Positions 1 to 7,049 of a DNA stretch of 24,862 nt are shown one piece after another. The notes beneath the pieces were generated by a model. The model was not told where the DNA came from. It saw only the letters and a list, made by a program, of their open reading frames with translations, and ran no database searches. The position numbers and the translations under genes were made by a program. Origin of the DNA: an uncultured Eubacterium sp. (GTDB lineage Bacteria; Bacillota; Clostridia; Peptostreptococcales; Anaerovoracaceae). How positions within the stretch are numbered: position 1 is the first letter of the stretch; each line of letters begins with the position of its first letter. The stretch lies in assembly GCA_900551775.1 (NCBI GenBank), contig URXI01000027.1, forward strand, positions 1-24,862. Reading direction: 5' to 3'.

Positions 1-157
1 CGATCACAGCTTTAACCGCCTCGTCAGCTTCAATTTCTGTAAATACAGCATAGAGTTCTTTCAGAACATCCATGTTCAGTGCGTTCAGTGCTTTTGGCCT
101 GTTGATGGTAACATATCCGATACCTTCGCTTACTTCATATTTGATATTCTCGTACAT
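1..157 (-). CDS. enoyl-CoA hydratase/crotonase family protein, N-terminal part
   Basis: Only the first 52 codons lie in the window; the gene runs off the left edge. The visible protein begins MYENIKYEVSEGIGYVTINR and continues with a PKALNALN segment. This is the classic N-terminus of the crotonase fold: a short beta strand, then the NRP-ALNALN stretch that forms the CoA-binding helix start. The family hydrates or isomerises enoyl-CoA thioesters in the cytoplasm. In clostridia the most common member with this start is 3-hydroxybutyryl-CoA dehydratase (crt) of butyryl-CoA synthesis, but the catalytic glutamates lie outside the window, so the exact member is not decided. The ATG is preceded by GGGAGA about 8 bases upstream on the minus strand. 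A good promoter lies just upstream at 201-229. Confidence 0.85.
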   Translation of the reverse strand, partial: MYENIKYEVSEGIGYVTINRPKALNALNMDVLKELYAVFTEIEADEAVKAVI

Positions 158-200
158 TTTCAAGTCTCCCTTTCTTTTAGAAAAATATTCTATTGTTAAT

Positions 201-229
201 AATATAACATTTTACCTCTTCTTTTTCAA
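201..229 (-). promoter_or_regulatory. promoter of the crotonase gene
   Basis: On the minus strand, TTGAAA (plus 224-229) is separated by exactly 17 bases from TATATT (plus 201-206). The -10 box lies about 44 bases upstream of the crotonase ATG. It sits in the gap after the thiN stop codon (247-249), so the crotonase gene can be transcribed independently of thiN. Confidence 0.6.
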
Positions 230-246
230 CCCTTCTGACGTTTTCT

Positions 247-876
247 TTATTCGTTACTGATATCTTTTGATAAGACGATCAAAAGTTTCCCGCTGGTAAA
301 GGTGATCGTTGCGTTTTCGCCTGTTATTTCATTACTGACTCCCAATGTGGTGGTATTTGTCAGGTAATGGTCGGTGAGGGGGTATTTGACGCCTCGCAGA
401 GTGACACCGGCTGCGCTGTCGCCAAAACTGATGATACCCAGGAATCGGTAGATATTTTTTGGCACAGAAATGGTGCCAGGTGCTATCATGAAGACGTAAT
501 TCTGACCGTCGACAAAGGCCAGGTGTGGTATTTTGCCGCAGTATTTTGCCAGCATTCCCATATTGCCCATGGTGTGATCAAAGCGTCCCCCGAGGCCGCC
601 TAACACAGTGATATGACTGGCGCCTCTTGATACGGCCAGATCGATAGCAGCTTCGCTGTCCGTCATATCTTTTTCCATAGGCAGTTTGATGACGCCGAGG
701 GCTTCTGGCTGATCACAGGAGTCGTAATCGCCGATTAGAAGATCTGGCGCTAGTCCCAGTCTTTGAGCGATTAAAAAGCCGCCATCAGCGCAGATGATAG
801 TATCAAAAGATGTATAATCCATGGAAATCTGTTCCAGATGATCTATATGAGATGTAATGATTAAGGCTTTTAACAT
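247..876 (-). CDS. thiN: thiamine pyrophosphokinase
   Basis: Cytoplasmic enzyme that transfers pyrophosphate from ATP to thiamine to give thiamine diphosphate. The 209-residue length fits the family (about 210). Visible motifs are ADGG at residues 30-33, GDYDS at 49-53 (acidic metal/ATP site), KDMTDSE at 69-75 with the conserved D-T-x-A/SE pattern, and GGLGGRFDH at 93-101. These are the signature blocks of the N-terminal catalytic domain. The C-terminal part is a beta-rich thiamine-binding domain with GVTLRGVKYPL and a SNEITGE stretch, as expected. The start at 876 has GGAGAA about 7 bases upstream. It is divergent from the DUF975 gene, and the two share an AT-rich palindromic -10 region. No thiamine biosynthesis neighbours are visible, so this is probably a stand-alone salvage/activation gene. 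Confidence 0.93.
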   Translation of the reverse strand: MLKALIITSHIDHLEQISMDYTSFDTIICADGGFLIAQRLGLAPDLLIGDYDSCDQPEALGVIKLPMEKDMTDSEAAIDLAVSRGASHITVLGGLGGRFDHTMGNMGMLAKYCGKIPHLAFVDGQNYVFMIAPGTISVPKNIYRFLGIISFGDSAAGVTLRGVKYPLTDHYLTNTTTLGVSNEITGENATITFTSGKLLIVLSKDISNE

Positions 877-895
877 GTGATTTCTCCAATTTCAT

Positions 896-924
896 TTGTA
901 TTTGTTCTCCAATTATTATATAAT
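896..924 (+). promoter_or_regulatory. promoter of the DUF975 gene, overlapping a divergent -10
   Basis: TTGTAT (896-901), 17 bases, then TATAAT (919-924). The -10 lies inside the perfect palindrome ATTATATAAT (915-924), so a TATAAT is also read on the minus strand (plus 915-920) towards thiN. A TTTAAT/TTTTAA-like -35 for the minus direction lies near 937-943. The two promoters would therefore compete for the same DNA. Confidence 0.6.
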
Positions 925-957
925 ATTTTTGTTAGTATTAAAATAAGGAGTTTAAAG

Positions 958-1725
958 ATGAATAACATTATTGTAAGAGAAACATCTTCTGAGATTAGAG
1001 CAATCGCCAGAAATGCCCTAAAAGGGAATTGGCCGATGGTAGCTTTGGGATATTTTGTGTTTTATGTGATGACGACGACCATTCCGAATCTATTGTCTCT
1101 GCTGCTGCCAAATGCAGCCATGAATTATTATAACGAGATTTTAGAGCAGAATATCTCTTTATCCTATGTAGCAAACCTCTATGATACAATTTTGATGGGT
1201 GCCTTTACGCTGGGACTTTGCAGCTTCATACTGGCTTTTTTCAGAAAGAAGGACATCAACCCGGGATATATTTTCAACGGATTTGAGTATTTCATCAAGG
1301 CTTTCGGACTGATGATCGTCGTAGGATTTTTTACATTCCTGTGGTCGCTGCTTTTCGTCATTCCAGGCATCATCGCTGCCGTCCGTTACAGTCAGGCATT
1401 CTTCATTCTGGCAGATCATCCTGAAAAGGGCATTATGGAGTGCATGAACGAGACCAAATACCTGATGAATGGCAACAAAGCCAGATTCTTCTGCCTGTGC
1501 CTGTCCTTCATCGGCTGGCTGATTCTCGCTGCGCTGCCAGTAGCATTTATGCCGTATGAGTTCTTTTCAAATGGCATCATTGGCATCATTCTGACCGTGG
1601 TTTTTGATATTCCAAACATGTTTGTCATGGCTTATCTCTATACCGCCAGAGCGGCATTTTATGATTTGGTCACTGGTAATCTGGTGGCGAAACCGCAGTT
1701 TTCAGAAGACGACTACAATTTCTAA
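958..1725 (+). CDS. DUF975 family integral membrane protein
   Basis: A 255-residue polytopic membrane protein. The N-terminus NNIIVRETSSEIRAIARNAL followed by KGNW matches the DUF975 opening (R-x-x-EIR-x-x-A-x-x-L-KG-x-W), a short amphipathic helix before the first membrane segment. Hydrophobic segments follow at roughly residues 26-48, 76-96, 115-142, 180-205 and 210-245. A cytoplasmic-looking linker around 98-110 carries FRKKDINPGYIF, which resembles the conserved block between segments in this family. Function is unknown. I chose ATG 958 rather than an upstream in-frame ATG at 877: AAGGAG lies 7 bases before 958, and the longer version would run through the promoter at 896-924. It is a single-gene unit ended by the terminator at 1736-1773. 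Confidence 0.8.
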   Translation: MNNIIVRETSSEIRAIARNALKGNWPMVALGYFVFYVMTTTIPNLLSLLLPNAAMNYYNEILEQNISLSYVANLYDTILMGAFTLGLCSFILAFFRKKDINPGYIFNGFEYFIKAFGLMIVVGFFTFLWSLLFVIPGIIAAVRYSQAFFILADHPEKGIMECMNETKYLMNGNKARFFCLCLSFIGWLILAALPVAFMPYEFFSNGIIGIILTVVFDIPNMFVMAYLYTARAAFYDLVTGNLVAKPQFSEDDYNF

Positions 1726-1735
1726 TCAGAGTTTT

Positions 1736-1773
1736 AAAAACGCTTTGCGATAGAATCGCGAGAGCGTTTTTTT
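1736..1773 (+). terminator. intrinsic terminator after the DUF975 gene
   Basis: AAAAACGCTTTGCGAT and ATCGCGAGAGCGTTTTT form a long stem around an AGA loop, with one or two internal mismatches, and end in a run of seven T. It lies 10 bases after the stop codon. Confidence 0.85.
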
Positions 1774-1841
1774 CTTTGCTGTAACAAGTGACAAGCAAGG
1801 GCACATATTATGAAGAGAGAAAAAGGAATGGAGGAATGAAT

Positions 1842-2951
1842 TTGTCTATTGAACGTCACTATTTCCCTGGAAATAACACACCTGAGGGATTTTTTTCTTA
1901 CTACGGATACATTCTCGGACAGAGAGAAGCAGAAAAGATTATCTGCATCAAAGGCGGCCCCGGCACAGGAAAGTCTACTTTTTTAACGAAGGTAGGGGAA
2001 CGCCTGGCAGAAGCAGGTGAAAACGTTGATTTTTTACATTGCTCTGCAGATGAAAATTCCCTTGATGGAATTGTCGTCACAGATAAGAAGCTTGCCTTTA
2101 TCGACGGTACCAGTCCCCATATCATCGATCCCATCACTCCTGGAGCGGTGGATTCGATCATCAACTTCGGCGATTTTTGGAACGATAAAAAAATTGCCGA
2201 TCAGAAGGAAGACATCATCAGCTATAACGAGGAGTGTTCCAGATGGTATAAAATCGCGTATAATTACATGGCTTCTGCAAAATGCATCTACGACAACCTT
2301 TCAAATATCAACGATGAAGGAATTGAAATATCAGAAATTTACAAGTTAGCGGCAGATATCATCGCAAGAGAATATAAGAAATACGATATTTCCATCAAAG
2401 CGGGGAACATCAAACGATTTTTTGCTACAGGCATCACACCGAACGGAACCGTTTCTTATGTGAAATCCCTGCTGCAGCCGATGAAGAAAATCTACTTAAT
2501 CAACGTGCCAGAAGGGTACAGCAATATCAGTTTCATGAACATTTTACTCGATGGAGCTGTCTATAGAGGCTTTGATGTGGAAGCATATTATTGCCCGATG
2601 GATCCAAAGAGAAAAATCGAACATCTGCTGGTTCCAGAAATCGGCGTGGCTTTTACGACCGCCAACAAGTGGCATGACCTGGAGCCATGGGAAATCTATA
2701 CAGGTGAAGAAGATCGCCGCGAGATTACCATGATCGATATCAATGACTATCTCAGTGCATATTACGCGGAGAAGAATGCAGGTATCCTCAGCAAACTGTC
2801 AAAACTCTACAGCATGATGCTGAATGAAAGTATTTCTGCTCTGTCTAGAGCAAAAGAACACCATGATCTGGTGGAAAAAATGTACGTTAGAAACATGAAT
2901 TTTGAAAAAATTGACACTTTAGTTGAAAAAACAGTGAATGATATAGTATAA
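1842..2951 (+). CDS. PRK06851-type P-loop ATPase with degenerate second nucleotide site
   Basis: The 369-residue protein has a Walker A motif GGPGTGKST at residues 38-46. After it come VDFLHCSADENSLDG and KLAFIDGTSPHIIDP, a pattern I recognise from the uncharacterised PRK06851 ATPase family. The second half (about residues 200-300) repeats the layout of the first: a Y/F-rich lead-in, a strand, a P-loop position, GFDVEAYYCPMDP, then an EIGVAFTTANKWHD strand. At the P-loop position it reads NVPEGYSNIS (about 221-230), so the Gly-Lys-Ser/Thr core is absent. The start is inferred as TTG 1842, because GGAGG (1830-1834) lies 7 bases before it and only 1 base before ATG 1836. The cellular role is unknown; probably cytoplasmic. 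It is followed by the Na/Pi cotransporter gene, whose promoter overlaps its 3' end. Confidence 0.78.
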   Translation: MSIERHYFPGNNTPEGFFSYYGYILGQREAEKIICIKGGPGTGKSTFLTKVGERLAEAGENVDFLHCSADENSLDGIVVTDKKLAFIDGTSPHIIDPITPGAVDSIINFGDFWNDKKIADQKEDIISYNEECSRWYKIAYNYMASAKCIYDNLSNINDEGIEISEIYKLAADIIAREYKKYDISIKAGNIKRFFATGITPNGTVSYVKSLLQPMKKIYLINVPEGYSNISFMNILLDGAVYRGFDVEAYYCPMDPKRKIEHLLVPEIGVAFTTANKWHDLEPWEIYTGEEDRREITMIDINDYLSAYYAEKNAGILSKLSKLYSMMLNESISALSRAKEHHDLVEKMYVRNMNFEKIDTLVEKTVNDIV

Positions 2952-2952
2952 T
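2923..2952 (+). promoter_or_regulatory. promoter of the Na/Pi cotransporter gene
   Basis: TTGAAA (2923-2928), 18 bases, then TATAAT (2947-2952). The -10 overlaps the stop codon of the upstream ATPase gene, and the TTG start of the transporter is 36 bases downstream. A TTGACA at 2911-2916 is also present but is too far from any -10 to pair with it. Confidence 0.45.
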
Positions 2953-2987
2953 CGTATTAATGACAAAATTACGTATGGAGAAAAACA

Positions 2988-4748
2988 TTGGATTTACAAT
3001 CAATACTTACGATGCTTGGCGGTATCGGTTTGTTCCTTTATGGAATGAAACTGATGGGGCAGTCTCTGGAGAGGTTTGCCGGAGCCAAGATGGAAAAGAC
3101 ATTAGAGAAATTGACCAGCAGCAAAGGGAAGGGTGTTCTGCTGGGGGCCGGCGTGACAGCCGTCATTCAGAGTTCTTCCGCTACTATCATCATGGTCATC
3201 GGCTTCCTCAACGCAGGAATTCTCAAGCTGATGCAGGCTGTACCCGTCATCATGGGTGCCAACATCGGTACGACAATTACCGCTCAGATTCTGAGACTGG
3301 GCGATATCAACAATGATAATCTCATACTTCAAATGCTGAAACCAGCTTCATTTGCGCCTATCTGCGTTGTCATAGGCGCATTTGCAATGCTCATTTCAAA
3401 AAAGAACAAGACGAAGGACAAGGCGGGGATTGCCGTAGGACTGGGAATCTTATTCATCGGTATGAGTATGATGGAGTCCAGTTTTAAACCGCTGGCAAGT
3501 TCTCCGGAATTCATGGAACTATTCCTGGTGCTGACCAATCCTGTATTGGGTGTCATTGCGGGTATGTGCGTCACGGTTTTACTGCAGAGCTCTTCCGCAT
3601 CGGTCGGTGTACTGCAGGCGATGTCAGCGACAGGCGCGATCACCTTTTCTATGGCGGCGCCCATCGTCATCGGACAGAACATCGGCAAGTGTGTCACAGT
3701 TCTTCTTGCAAGTATAGGAACCAACAAAAACTCCCGGAGAGCGGTCTGCATCGACATCACCATGTCCATTATGGGAGCGATCCTGTTCTTAGCTGCGATT
3801 TATGTGTATCAGGGAATGATCGGCTTCAGTTTTTGGGATGAGCCAGTTAACCGCGGAAGAATTGCCGATTTCCATACACTCTTTAATCTGGTCACCTGTC
3901 TCGTCATGCTGCCTTGTGTTAATATATTGATTACCTTTGCAAAAAAAATCGTCAAAGATAAGAATGTATCAAAGATTGACGAAGAACTCGCTTTGCTGGA
4001 TCCGATCTTCGTGCAGAACCCATCGGTTGCGCTGGAACAGTGCAAAAAAGTCATGGTTTCTATGGCAGATGCTGTAATGGAGAATTACAAGCTCTGCACT
4101 GCCTGCCTGTATCAATACGACCCTGAAAGCGCCGAAAAGGTCAGAGAAAACGAACGCTTCCTGGATAAGACGGAAAGTGTTCTGGGTGAATATCTAGTCA
4201 AGATTACGGAGCAGCATTTAGTAGGAGAAGATAATCGACTGGCTACAGAATTCATGCATACGGTAGGCGATTTTGAACGAATCGGAGATCACTGTATGAA
4301 CCTTTTGGAAGTAGCAGAATATAATATGGAGCAGGAAATTGGATTTTCGAAGGACGCTCTTTTTGAATTGAATTTCCTGACCAGGGCAGTAGGAGAAGCG
4401 ATGGATACTACGGCGACTGCCTACCAGCAGGAAAAAGAAAGTGTATGCCACAAGATCGGTCCTCTGGAAGATGTGGTAGACGATATGGTAGAGGCTTTGA
4501 AGTCAAAGCGGATTGTCAGACTGCAGACTGGCGCCTGCACCACAGAAGGCGGCATCTCATACATAGAAGTCCTGACAAATATGGAAAGAATCTCTGACCA
4601 TTGCGTCAATATTTCCATGCACCTTCACCAGAGAATCATTAAAGAAAGTCTGGACACCCATAAGAGCGAAGTCTTTAATCGAGAAGCAGACGAATACAAG
4701 GCAATGAAGGTATACTACGAAAAACAATATCTGGATCCAGTCATGTAA
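2988..4748 (+). CDS. Na/Pi cotransporter family protein with C-terminal PhoU domain
   Basis: A 586-residue membrane protein that couples sodium to phosphate movement (NptA/YjbB type, PF02690). Two inverted-repeat membrane halves each carry the signature QSSSA: QSSSAT at residues 61-66 and QSSSAS at 200-205. The first is followed by MGANIGTT (89-96) and the second by GQNIGKCVT, as in the family. About eight hydrophobic segments span residues 5-325. Residues 345-570 are helical with two PhoU-type blocks, FMHTVGDFERIGDHCMNL and LTNMERISDHCVNIS. These carry the E/D-R-I-x-DHC-N metal-binding pattern. The start is TTG 2988 with GGAG 7 bases upstream. It is followed after 16 bases by the zinc-ribbon gene. 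Members work in Pi export or import; direction cannot be read from sequence. Confidence 0.92.
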   Translation: MDLQSILTMLGGIGLFLYGMKLMGQSLERFAGAKMEKTLEKLTSSKGKGVLLGAGVTAVIQSSSATIIMVIGFLNAGILKLMQAVPVIMGANIGTTITAQILRLGDINNDNLILQMLKPASFAPICVVIGAFAMLISKKNKTKDKAGIAVGLGILFIGMSMMESSFKPLASSPEFMELFLVLTNPVLGVIAGMCVTVLLQSSSASVGVLQAMSATGAITFSMAAPIVIGQNIGKCVTVLLASIGTNKNSRRAVCIDITMSIMGAILFLAAIYVYQGMIGFSFWDEPVNRGRIADFHTLFNLVTCLVMLPCVNILITFAKKIVKDKNVSKIDEELALLDPIFVQNPSVALEQCKKVMVSMADAVMENYKLCTACLYQYDPESAEKVRENERFLDKTESVLGEYLVKITEQHLVGEDNRLATEFMHTVGDFERIGDHCMNLLEVAEYNMEQEIGFSKDALFELNFLTRAVGEAMDTTATAYQQEKESVCHKIGPLEDVVDDMVEALKSKRIVRLQTGACTTEGGISYIEVLTNMERISDHCVNISMHLHQRIIKESLDTHKSEVFNREADEYKAMKVYYEKQYLDPVM

Positions 4749-4764
4749 TAGGAGGTAAAAGAAT

Positions 4765-5142
4765 ATGGCATTTTTTGATAAATTGAATGATCTGGCAGCT
4801 ACTGCGACAGAAAAAGCCAGCAGTGCAATTGAGAGTGGAAAGACGGCAATCAACGTGAGCCGTGAAGAAAAGAAGATACAGGATTTTACCTGCCAGATTG
4901 GCGAAATCATCGTAAAAAGATTGGATTGCGGCATGGAGCCTGATTCTGAAATCTGCGACCTTTATCAATGCATCCTCGCTGCGAGAAAGGAAATCGAAAA
5001 ACTGCAGGCGGAACAAGGCGCGCTGAAGCCACAGCCTGAGGAATGCTGCGGACAGCAGCCGGTTTACTGCGGCCAGTGCGGTGAGAGCAATCCGCCGGGA
5101 ACCAGGTTCTGCGGTGCATGTGGAGCAAGACTAGAGCGATAG
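4765..5142 (+). CDS. small zinc-ribbon protein
   Basis: A 125-residue protein with no membrane segment. Residues 1-85 are helical and charged (AATATEKASSAIESGKTAIN, then a Lys/Glu-rich helix). After a Pro/Gln linker, residues 100-122 contain CGQCGESNPPGTRFCGACGA. This is a CxxC-x(n)-CxxC zinc ribbon of the zinc_ribbon_2 / double-zinc-ribbon kind that often ends clostridial proteins of unknown role. An extra CC pair lies at about residue 90. The ATG is preceded by AGGAGGT, and the gene starts 16 bases after the transporter stop, so the two are co-transcribed. The next element is a strong terminator. A role in phosphate handling would be only guilt by association. Confidence 0.8.
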   Translation: MAFFDKLNDLAATATEKASSAIESGKTAINVSREEKKIQDFTCQIGEIIVKRLDCGMEPDSEICDLYQCILAARKEIEKLQAEQGALKPQPEECCGQQPVYCGQCGESNPPGTRFCGACGARLER

Positions 5143-5165
5143 GGTCAATCACGACAGATACGATA

Positions 5166-5212
5166 AAAAAGACACAGAGTATATCCTAATGCGGTATACT
5201 CTGTGTTTTTTT
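5166..5212 (+). terminator. intrinsic terminator of the nptA-zinc ribbon operon
   Basis: ACACAGAGTATA (5172-5183) pairs perfectly over 12 bp with TATACTCTGTGT (5195-5206) and is followed by TTTTTTT. On the minus strand the stem is followed by only a short T run, so its main direction is plus. Confidence 0.92.
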
Positions 5213-5280
5213 GCTGTCAGGCTATTCAATTCGTCCTTTTCTGCCTCTTTTTCAGCTTCTTAAAATTTAAAGTAAACCTC

Positions 5281-5343
5281 TTTTGCCAAAACGGCAAAAA
5301 ATCGCATTTTAGCAAAAAACATGAAAGTGTCGGCATGCCGACA
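5281..5343. repeat. two inverted repeats in the gap between the zinc-ribbon gene and mntP
   Basis: The 191-base stretch 5213-5403 holds no gene I can support. It has TTTTGCC-AAAAC-GGCAAAA (5281-5299) and a perfect 16-bp palindrome TGTCGGCATGCCGACA (5328-5343). Read on the minus strand, the palindrome is about 60 bases past the mntP stop and is followed by CTTTCATGTTTTTTG. It could therefore serve as a poor terminator for mntP, or as a protein-binding palindrome. Confidence 0.5.
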
Positions 5344-5403
5344 GGCGAAACAGTCCTATTGCCATCCTCACAGTCCATATTTGCCAATTTGATTCACGTC
5401 AGC

Positions 5404-5964
5404 CTATACCAAAACTGTATGCTCTAATAAAATCTTCGTTCCAAGAATCATAAGGATGATTCCGCCCGCTAATTCAGCTTTTGACTTGAACTTACAGCCA
5501 AAGATACCGCCGATTTTGATGCCGGCAGCGGAAAATAGAAACGTTGTGATACCGATGATCGCAGCAGATAAGAAAATATTTACTTTCAAAAAAGCGAAGG
5601 TGATGCCTACAGCAAGCGCGTCAATGCTGGTGGCGACAGCCATGACCAACATGGTTTTAAAACTGAAGGAATTGCTGACCTCCTCAGAATCCTTTGCAAA
5701 GGATTCTTTGACCATGTTCAGACCGATTAAAAAGAGGAGAATGAAGGCGACCCAATGGTCGAAGGCGGATATGTATTTCATAAATGTGCTGCCGAGAAAA
5801 TAACCGATGATGGGCATCAGAGCCTGGAATCCTCCAAACCAGAGGCCTGCGACTGCCATGTGCTTTACTTCTGTCTTTTCTACAGACAGCCCCTTACAGA
5901 CAGAAACTGCAAATGCGTCCATTGATAATCCTGCTGCTAATAACAGTAATTCGATAATTCCCAT
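5404..5964 (-). CDS. mntP: manganese efflux pump MntP
   Basis: A 186-residue membrane protein that exports Mn2+ across the cytoplasmic membrane. It has six hydrophobic segments, the normal number and length for MntP (YebN). The first helix carries GLSMDAFAVSVCKGL with the conserved Asp-16, and the second half repeats it as ATSIDALAVGITFAF. The two Asp-containing helices form the transport site in the family. The ATG at 5964 has AGGAGG 7 bases upstream. The gene is preceded by a promoter, a yybP-ykoY-like aptamer and a terminator hairpin, the usual arrangement for manganese-induced expression. It sits downstream of rluA but has its own promoter, whose -35 overlaps the end of rluA. Confidence 0.95.
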   Translation of the reverse strand: MGIIELLLLAAGLSMDAFAVSVCKGLSVEKTEVKHMAVAGLWFGGFQALMPIIGYFLGSTFMKYISAFDHWVAFILLFLIGLNMVKESFAKDSEEVSNSFSFKTMLVMAVATSIDALAVGITFAFLKVNIFLSAAIIGITTFLFSAAGIKIGGIFGCKFKSKAELAGGIILMILGTKILLEHTVLV

Positions 5965-5986
5965 AGTTTCCTCCTAAAAATGTTCA

Positions 5987-6028
5987 TAAAAAAGACCCAT
6001 GCATAGAGTGATCCCTATACATGAGTCT
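5987..6028 (-). terminator. riboswitch expression-platform terminator upstream of mntP
   Basis: On the minus strand AGACTCATGTATAG (plus 6015-6028) pairs, with two G-U pairs, with CTATGCATGGGTCT (plus 5993-6006) and is followed by TTTTTT. The 5' arm of this hairpin includes the CGAGACTCAT segment that forms the 3' side of the aptamer's P1 helix, so aptamer and terminator exclude each other. It lies in the leader 22 bases before the mntP ATG. Confidence 0.8.
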
Positions 6029-6105
6029 CGTTTTTTAAGATAAGCCAGACCTTTCGGTCAGTATGTTGACGTATCACACAGATGTGCAAACTACTCCCTC
6101 ACAGT
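6021..6105 (-). promoter_or_regulatory. yybP-ykoY manganese riboswitch aptamer
   Basis: Read on the minus strand, the leader contains GTGAG followed by GGAGTAG (the conserved L1 loop block). It then has a small CACA/TGTG hairpin, a GACCGAAAGGTC hairpin, and ACGAGACTCATG. The GAGAC block corresponds to the 3' conserved strand of this class, and its CTCA pairs with TGAG at the start to close P1. The position directly upstream of mntP is the established genomic context. Known members of the class bind Mn2+. The overlap with the terminator predicts that metal binding favours read-through (an ON switch). A covariance-model search is needed to prove the assignment. Confidence 0.75.
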
Positions 6106-6111
6106 TTTTTT

Positions 6112-6140
6112 ATAATAACCTAATTTTTCCAGCTTGTCAA
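6112..6140 (-). promoter_or_regulatory. promoter of mntP
   Basis: On the minus strand TTGACA (plus 6135-6140), 17 bases, then TATTAT (plus 6112-6117). The expected transcript start is at about 6105, exactly where the aptamer begins. The -35 hexamer overlaps the stop codon of rluA (6137-6139). Confidence 0.75.
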
Positions 6141-7039
6141 GATTTTATTTTTTCTAGGACTTGCTGCATATCCGCTGGAAGCGGTGCTTCCACGATCAAG
6201 CGCTTTTTTGTCACCGGATGGTCAAAGGACAGTTTGTAAGCGTGGAGCGCCTGTCTGTCCAGCAGCCACGGATTCTCTCCGCCATACAGATAATCTCCGA
6301 CCAGGGGATAGCCGATGTGGGACATATGGACTCTGATCTGATGGGTCCTGCCGGTTTCCAGCAGCAGCTCCACTACAGTATATCCTTTGCCCTTTGGAAA
6401 ACGCTCCAGCACCTTGACGTGGGTGATAGATGGGTATCCTCCTTCAGACATGACGCTGCGGGCAACATTTTCTGGATCAGGTCGTCCTATAGGCAGGTCG
6501 ATGGTGAAGGCTTCTTCATTGATGATGCCGTTTGCTACTGCTATGTAACGTTTCTCTATGGCATTGGCCTTCATTTGTTTGGTCAGGTCGTCTTGCGCGT
6601 GGGAGTTTTTTGCCACGATCAAGAGGCCGGTGGTGTCCATATCCAGCCGATTGACAAAGCGGATTTTGAACGTCTGACCGGTGTCCTCCATGTATTTCAT
6701 CAAACCGTTTGCAATGGTGTGAGAAGGATGTCCCTTGGTCGGATGTACGATGACGCCGGGCTGCTTGTTCAGAACCAGCAGATCGTCATCTTCAAAGACG
6801 GGATAGATAGGGATGTCTTCTTTGGGAAAGTCACTCTTTTCTTCGGGCAGCTTGATGGAAAGTACATCGCCAACTTCAGGAGTGATCCATCCGGCGACTT
6901 CTTCACCGTTTAAAAAAACCAGATGTTGATATTTTAATTTTGTCAGCAGTCTGGAAGAAAAGCTGAATTTTGTACGAAGGAGTCCTTTGATAGGAACTCC
7001 TTCGTCTTCTTTTGTCACGATATATTCGAATTTTGCCAT
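6137..7039 (-). CDS. RluA-family pseudouridine synthase
   Basis: A 300-residue enzyme that isomerises specific uridines in 23S rRNA or tRNA. Residues 1-60 look like an S4-type RNA-binding segment (RLLTKLKYQHLVFLNGEEV). The catalytic block is RLDMDTTGLL at 131-140, with Asp-133 as the expected catalytic nucleophile. NKQPGVIVHPTKG (91-103) and GRTHQIRVHM (about residue 229) are the other family motifs. The family form is RLDxxTSG; the Thr for Ser here is a mild, common variant. RluD is the closest well-known paralogue, but target uridines cannot be assigned from sequence. The start has GAGG about 6 bases upstream. It is the third gene of pepF-nadK-rluA, 10 bases after nadK. Confidence 0.92.
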   Translation of the reverse strand: MAKFEYIVTKEDEGVPIKGLLRTKFSFSSRLLTKLKYQHLVFLNGEEVAGWITPEVGDVLSIKLPEEKSDFPKEDIPIYPVFEDDDLLVLNKQPGVIVHPTKGHPSHTIANGLMKYMEDTGQTFKIRFVNRLDMDTTGLLIVAKNSHAQDDLTKQMKANAIEKRYIAVANGIINEEAFTIDLPIGRPDPENVARSVMSEGGYPSITHVKVLERFPKGKGYTVVELLLETGRTHQIRVHMSHIGYPLVGDYLYGGENPWLLDRQALHAYKLSFDHPVTKKRLIVEAPLPADMQQVLEKIKS

Positions 7040-7049
7040 AATTACCTCA

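Noticed and set aside
72..260. 62-codon plus-strand frame at the left edge
   Set aside because: It lies opposite the crotonase start and its promoter and has no ribosome binding site; its Phe/Tyr-rich product reflects AT-rich DNA.
877..957. N-terminal extension of the DUF975 protein
   Set aside because: The extension runs through the TTGTAT/TATAAT promoter and the shared palindrome. ATG 958 has a good ribosome binding site and the family-typical N-terminus.
5281..5299. TTTTGCC-AAAAC-GGCAAAA as a terminator for mntP
   Set aside because: On the minus strand the stem is followed by AAGAGG rather than T residues. It is listed only as an inverted repeat.
6161..6913. 250-codon plus-strand frame opposite rluA
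   Set aside because: It runs through the rluA catalytic motifs on the other strand and has no ribosome binding site. It is a shadow.
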